Shown here piece by piece: positions 6,341-7,243 of a DNA stretch of 7,243 nt. Made by a program: the position numbers and the translations under genes. Location: NCBI GenBank assembly GCA_035528995.1, contig DATKXO010000182.1:1-7243 (forward strand), written 5' to 3'. Position 1 is the stretch's first letter; every line of letters begins with the position of its first letter. The stretch comes from DATKXO01 sp035528995 (lineage in GTDB: Bacteria; Planctomycetota; Phycisphaerae; UBA1845). The notes beneath the pieces were generated by a model, which saw only the letters and a list, made by a program, of their open reading frames with translations, was not told where the DNA came from and did not search any database.

Positions 6341-6496
6341 GCGAGCTAAAGAGGCTGTCGGAATACCTCTGTCGCGCCTTCACGAAAGGTACTTCTCCGC
6401 TCACGAGACTGGGGTACGGAAACCAAAAGTACCCTCAGAATGCCTGTCGAAATACGCAAACGGGAGTATTCCGACAGCCTCTATAGCTCGCGGCTC
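6341..6496. repeat. Palindromic intergenic repeat, copy 3, interrupted in its loop by an insertion
   Basis: The left half GCGAGC plus TAAA (6341-6350) and the right half TATA plus GCTCGCGGCTC (6482-6496) are separated by the 131-bp element at 6351-6481. Joining 6350 directly to 6486 recreates a sequence identical to the core of copy 4 (GCGAGCTAAAGCTCGCGG and on). Its right end abuts copy 4, so the two were tandem before the insertion. Confidence 0.7.
6351..6481. mobile_element. 131-bp MITE-like insertion with perfect 16-bp terminal inverted repeats
   Basis: GAGGCTGTCGGAATAC at 6351-6366 is matched by its exact reverse complement at 6466-6481. The element is flanked by TAAA (6347-6350) and TATA (6482-6485), which may be a diverged 4-bp target duplication; a 2-bp TA duplication is also possible. 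Inside are a second inverted pair (GGTACTT 6388-6394 with AAGTACC 6427-6433) and a partial copy of the end sequence (CTGTCGAAATAC, 6444-6455). It is too short for a transposase, so it would have to be mobilised in trans. Ends starting GAGGCTGTC recall several insertion-sequence families, but I cannot assign one. Its base composition is visibly less GC-rich than the flanking genes. Confidence 0.75.
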
Positions 6497-6522
6497 CGCG
6501 CGAGCTAAAGCTCGCGGCTCAG
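6495..6522. repeat. Palindromic intergenic repeat, copy 4
   Basis: The stem is CGCGAGC (6499-6505) with GCTCGCG (6510-6516) around a TAAA loop, with the same flanks as copies 1 and 2. It lies about 70 nt beyond the minus-strand stop of oleA and directly adjoins the interrupted copy 3. Confidence 0.75.
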
Positions 6523-6539
6523 GGGGGTTACGGATCTTT

Positions 6540-6567
6540 CGACCGACACAATCGGTCGGTTTGAGTG
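6540..6567 (-). other. Hairpin and 20-nt shared sequence downstream of oleA
   Basis: CGACCGA (6540-6546) and TCGGTCG (6552-6558) form a 7-bp stem with a CACAA loop about 33 nt past the oleA stop, a place for a terminator, although no T-tract follows on the minus strand. The overlapping minus-strand sequence 6567-6548, CACTCAAACCGACCGATTGT, matches plus-strand 5143-5162 at 19 of 20 positions. Confidence 0.45.
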
Positions 6568-6591
6568 AACTCGCCACTCTCAACTTGCCTT

Positions 6592-7243
6592 TCACCACTG
6601 CACGCCGAGCATGACGCAATTGAGTCCGCTGCCGATGCCCAGCATGGCGATGTGTTCGCCGGGGGTCGGCGGTCGCTGCTCGATACCCATGGCCATGGTC
6701 AGGGGCAGTGAGACCGATCCGACATTGCCGAGGAACTCGACCGTCGAGAAGTCCTTGGCCATGTCCAGTCCGATGGACTCGTAGAGCCGTTCGCGGTGGG
6801 CGACGCCGACCTGATGGGTGAAGCTGCGGTGCACGTCGTCGGCGTTCCAGTCGAGGGCGCGGCGGAACTCGGTCCAGGTTTCGGCGGCCAGCTCGCACCC
6901 TCGCAGCAGCAGCGTCTCGGCGTCGGTGGTCATCGACATTCGGGCGTCGCCCCCGAAACCGGTGTCGGCGCTGGCCTGACACAGGTCGGCGTGATGAGTG
7001 GCCGCCCGCACCGCCCCGCCGAGCAGTCGGTGCCCGGTGCTGGAGACCGAATCATGGGCCATCACCAGGGCGACCGCACCAGAGCCGATGGTGAGCGAGG
7101 CGAAGGCCTGCTTGAGCTGCTGCCTGGTGACGTTGTCCTTGTCGGCCAGCAGGTCGGCGATGGTGGTCTCGACGAGCTGCCGGCTGCTCTCACCGGCGAC
7201 GATCAGCCCGCGGCGGACCTGGCCGAGTTCGATCATGTTGGCC
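6592..7243 (-). CDS. oleA: OleA-like thiolase-fold acyl-CoA condensing enzyme, C-terminal part (N-terminus outside window)
   Basis: The frame is open to the window edge (Ala-Asn precede Met at 7236), so about 217 residues of a protein usually near 340-350 aa are present. Counting from that Met, the sequence runs IELGQVRRGLIVAGE (2-16), IGSGAVALVMA (50-60), RSFTHQVG (137-144) with the catalytic His141, FLGNVGSVSLP (168-178) with the catalytic Asn171, and a GIGSGLNC end (200-207). The active-site cysteine should lie shortly before the window edge and is not seen. This pattern fits OleA, which joins two fatty acyl-CoAs head to head to a beta-keto acid, rather than FabH, because of the ANMIELGQ segment and the OleB partner on the same strand. 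It would be the first step of long-chain olefin synthesis. A FabH-like or other ketosynthase III role remains possible. Confidence 0.85.
   Translation of the reverse strand, partial: ANMIELGQVRRGLIVAGESSRQLVETTIADLLADKDNVTRQQLKQAFASLTIGSGAVALVMAHDSVSSTGHRLLGGAVRAATHHADLCQASADTGFGGDARMSMTTDAETLLLRGCELAAETWTEFRRALDWNADDVHRSFTHQVGVAHRERLYESIGLDMAKDFSTVEFLGNVGSVSLPLTMAMGIEQRPPTPGEHIAMLGIGSGLNCVMLGVQW

Noticed and set aside
6256..6486. Short plus-strand frame across the oleA-oleB gap that could be read as a small protein
   Set aside because: It runs through the MITE-like element and the repeats, has no ribosome binding site and no domain-like features.

Overview
The window is GC-rich, densely coding bacterial DNA, most likely from the Planctomycetota (Phycisphaerae-like). 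Three things suggest this: a prepilin-type protein of the H-X9-DG class, which is heavily expanded in that phylum; palindromic repeats scattered between genes; and oleA/oleB homologues, which as I recall occur in several planctomycetes. This assignment is an inference from gene content, with no marker gene to confirm it.

Layout. Positions 1-178 hold a terminator-like inverted repeat and a palindromic repeat. On the minus strand, read from right to left, come a hemerythrin-like HHE protein (3072-2620), a DASS/SLC13-family anion transporter (2338-821) and an adenylylsulfate-kinase-like protein (784-179). The last two are 36 bp apart and probably co-transcribed. A 472-bp divergent region (3073-3544) carries plausible promoters for both directions. 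On the plus strand are a prepilin-like H-X9-DG protein (3545-4588) and a small single-pass membrane protein with a Lys/Arg/Glu-rich tail (4645-5025). A 313-bp convergent gap (5026-5338) holds hairpins and repeats. On the minus strand at the right are oleB (6235-5339) and the C-terminal two thirds of oleA (7243-6592, cut by the window edge), separated by a 356-bp gap full of repeats.

How the genes work together. OleA (head-to-head acyl-CoA condensation) and OleB (beta-lactone decarboxylation) are the first and last enzymes of long-chain cis-olefin synthesis. OleC and OleD are not between or directly downstream of them here. The transporter and kinase look like an anion-uptake plus sulfate-activation (or related) pair, but both deviate from their family's signature motifs: the transporter's first SNT motif reads PEH, and the kinase's DGDN reads DSGR.

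Most unusual structure. The oleA-oleB gap contains a 131-bp, MITE-like element with perfect 16-bp terminal inverted repeats, inserted exactly in the 4-nt loop of a palindromic repeat whose other copies (146-173, 5257-5284, 6495-6522) sit just 3' of the minus-strand genes. A separate 20-bp sequence occurs twice in inverted orientation on either side of oleB. I see no CRISPR array, tRNA, rRNA or complete insertion sequence.
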